Assembly: GCA_014729945.1 (NCBI GenBank)
Contig: WJJC01000009.1
Coordinates: 1-30,584 of the forward strand
Source of the DNA: Candidatus Bathyarchaeota archaeon
GTDB taxonomy: Archaea; Thermoproteota; Bathyarchaeia; TCS64
Length of the DNA stretch: 30,584 bases
Reading direction: 5' to 3'
Position 1 is the first letter of the stretch. Every line of letters begins with the position of its first letter. The position numbers and the translations under genes were made by a program. Shown here piece after piece: positions 30,317 to 30,584 of this stretch. The notes beneath the pieces are model-generated. The model had not been told where the DNA came from and ran no database searches. It saw only the letters and a list, made by a program, of their open reading frames with translations.

Positions 30317-30584
30317 CATTAAACCATACTTGAAGAATATTCGATCTAATAATATGGGTACTGAAGACGATGCAGGTTGAATTGGGTTATCGGGATCATT
30401 CTTGTTTCAGTGATTCTAGTGTTTTTTACAGTTTTTCTTTAATCATATTAAGGTAAACACATTTGGATAGTAGTTTTCTATCATTGCTGTTGGTTGATTG
30501 TGGTAGTTCCTCTATTCTTGTTTTACTTCAGAGGTTATTTCTCTAATTAAGGTGAAGAACATCAATGTGGATATCATGTATTCT
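30317..30584. other. intergenic end of window
   Basis: No gene can be supported. At the far edge a minus-strand frame is open from the window end to a TAG at 30512-30514 (about 24 codons, ending REITSEVKQE) and could be the C-terminus of a gene lying outside. A plus-strand AAGGTGAAG then ATG (30565) is equally ambiguous. Confidence 0.3.

Noticed and set aside
30414..30440. Short hydrophobic plus-strand frame of about 20 codons (WVIGIILVSVILVFF) downstream of 30380
   Set aside because: It is too short, needs a TTG start with no ribosome site, and AT-rich DNA gives such frames by chance.
30512..30584. Minus-strand open frame to the window edge ending in REITSEVKQE
   Set aside because: Only 24 codons are visible; it could be a gene end, but it cannot be supported.
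1..30584. CRISPR array or transposon with terminal repeats
   Set aside because: No regularly spaced repeats, cas genes or transposase-like frames were seen on either strand.

Overview
The window is archaeal. Most gene starts have a TATA-like box about 26-28 bases upstream and little or no 5' leader, a minority use Shine-Dalgarno sites, TTG starts are common, and several products are typical of archaea (tungsten-type aldehyde:ferredoxin oxidoreductase, a stand-alone AN1 zinc finger, HxlR/ArsR/AbrB regulators). There is no rRNA, tRNA, CRISPR array or recognisable transposase. The gene content suits an anaerobic or microaerobic heterotroph that uses peptides or amino acids. The exact lineage cannot be fixed from this sequence.

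Layout. Positions 1-3.5 kb: the 3' part of a QueC-like ATP-pyrophosphatase, then a divergent pair of an AOR-family tungsto/molybdopterin enzyme and a MoaD/ThiS sulfur carrier, then an HxlR regulator. Positions 3.46-5.4 kb: an arsenic module of ArsR repressor, a frameshifted universal stress protein and an ACR3 arsenite efflux pump, with a similar AT-rich element in front of both transcription units. Positions 5.5-8.5 kb: an MFS transporter and an N-acyl-D-amino-acid deacylase. Positions 8.5-12.2 kb: a ribbon-helix-helix protein of unknown function, a macro-domain protein and two cation antiporters. Positions 12.4-16.8 kb: a 55-residue AN1 zinc-finger gene, a four-CBS protein, a PAS-PAS-GAF histidine-kinase-like protein that lacks its phospho-acceptor His, and a CPBP membrane protease with an in-frame TAG followed by more open frame. 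Positions 17.0-17.6 kb: a scar where the start of a DASS/SLC13 transporter runs into the end of a YcaO protein. Positions 17.8-24 kb: a YeiH-type transporter, a nitroreductase, a large secreted repeat protein and an AIR-synthase-like protein. Positions 24-30.3 kb: a VapBC toxin-antitoxin pair, a ZnuABC-type metal importer and an intact glmS.

The least expected signal is in the last 6.3 kb. Three decayed pieces of the 3' end of glmS (about 24.00-24.09, 25.19-25.43 and 28.22-28.34 kb) lie downstream of the intact glmS in the same orientation. They bracket vapBC and the metal importer. They could be relics of repeated glmS duplication or of repeated insertion at the glmS 3' end. Together with the frameshifted Usp and the DASS/YcaO scar, they show a chromosome segment with considerable turnover.
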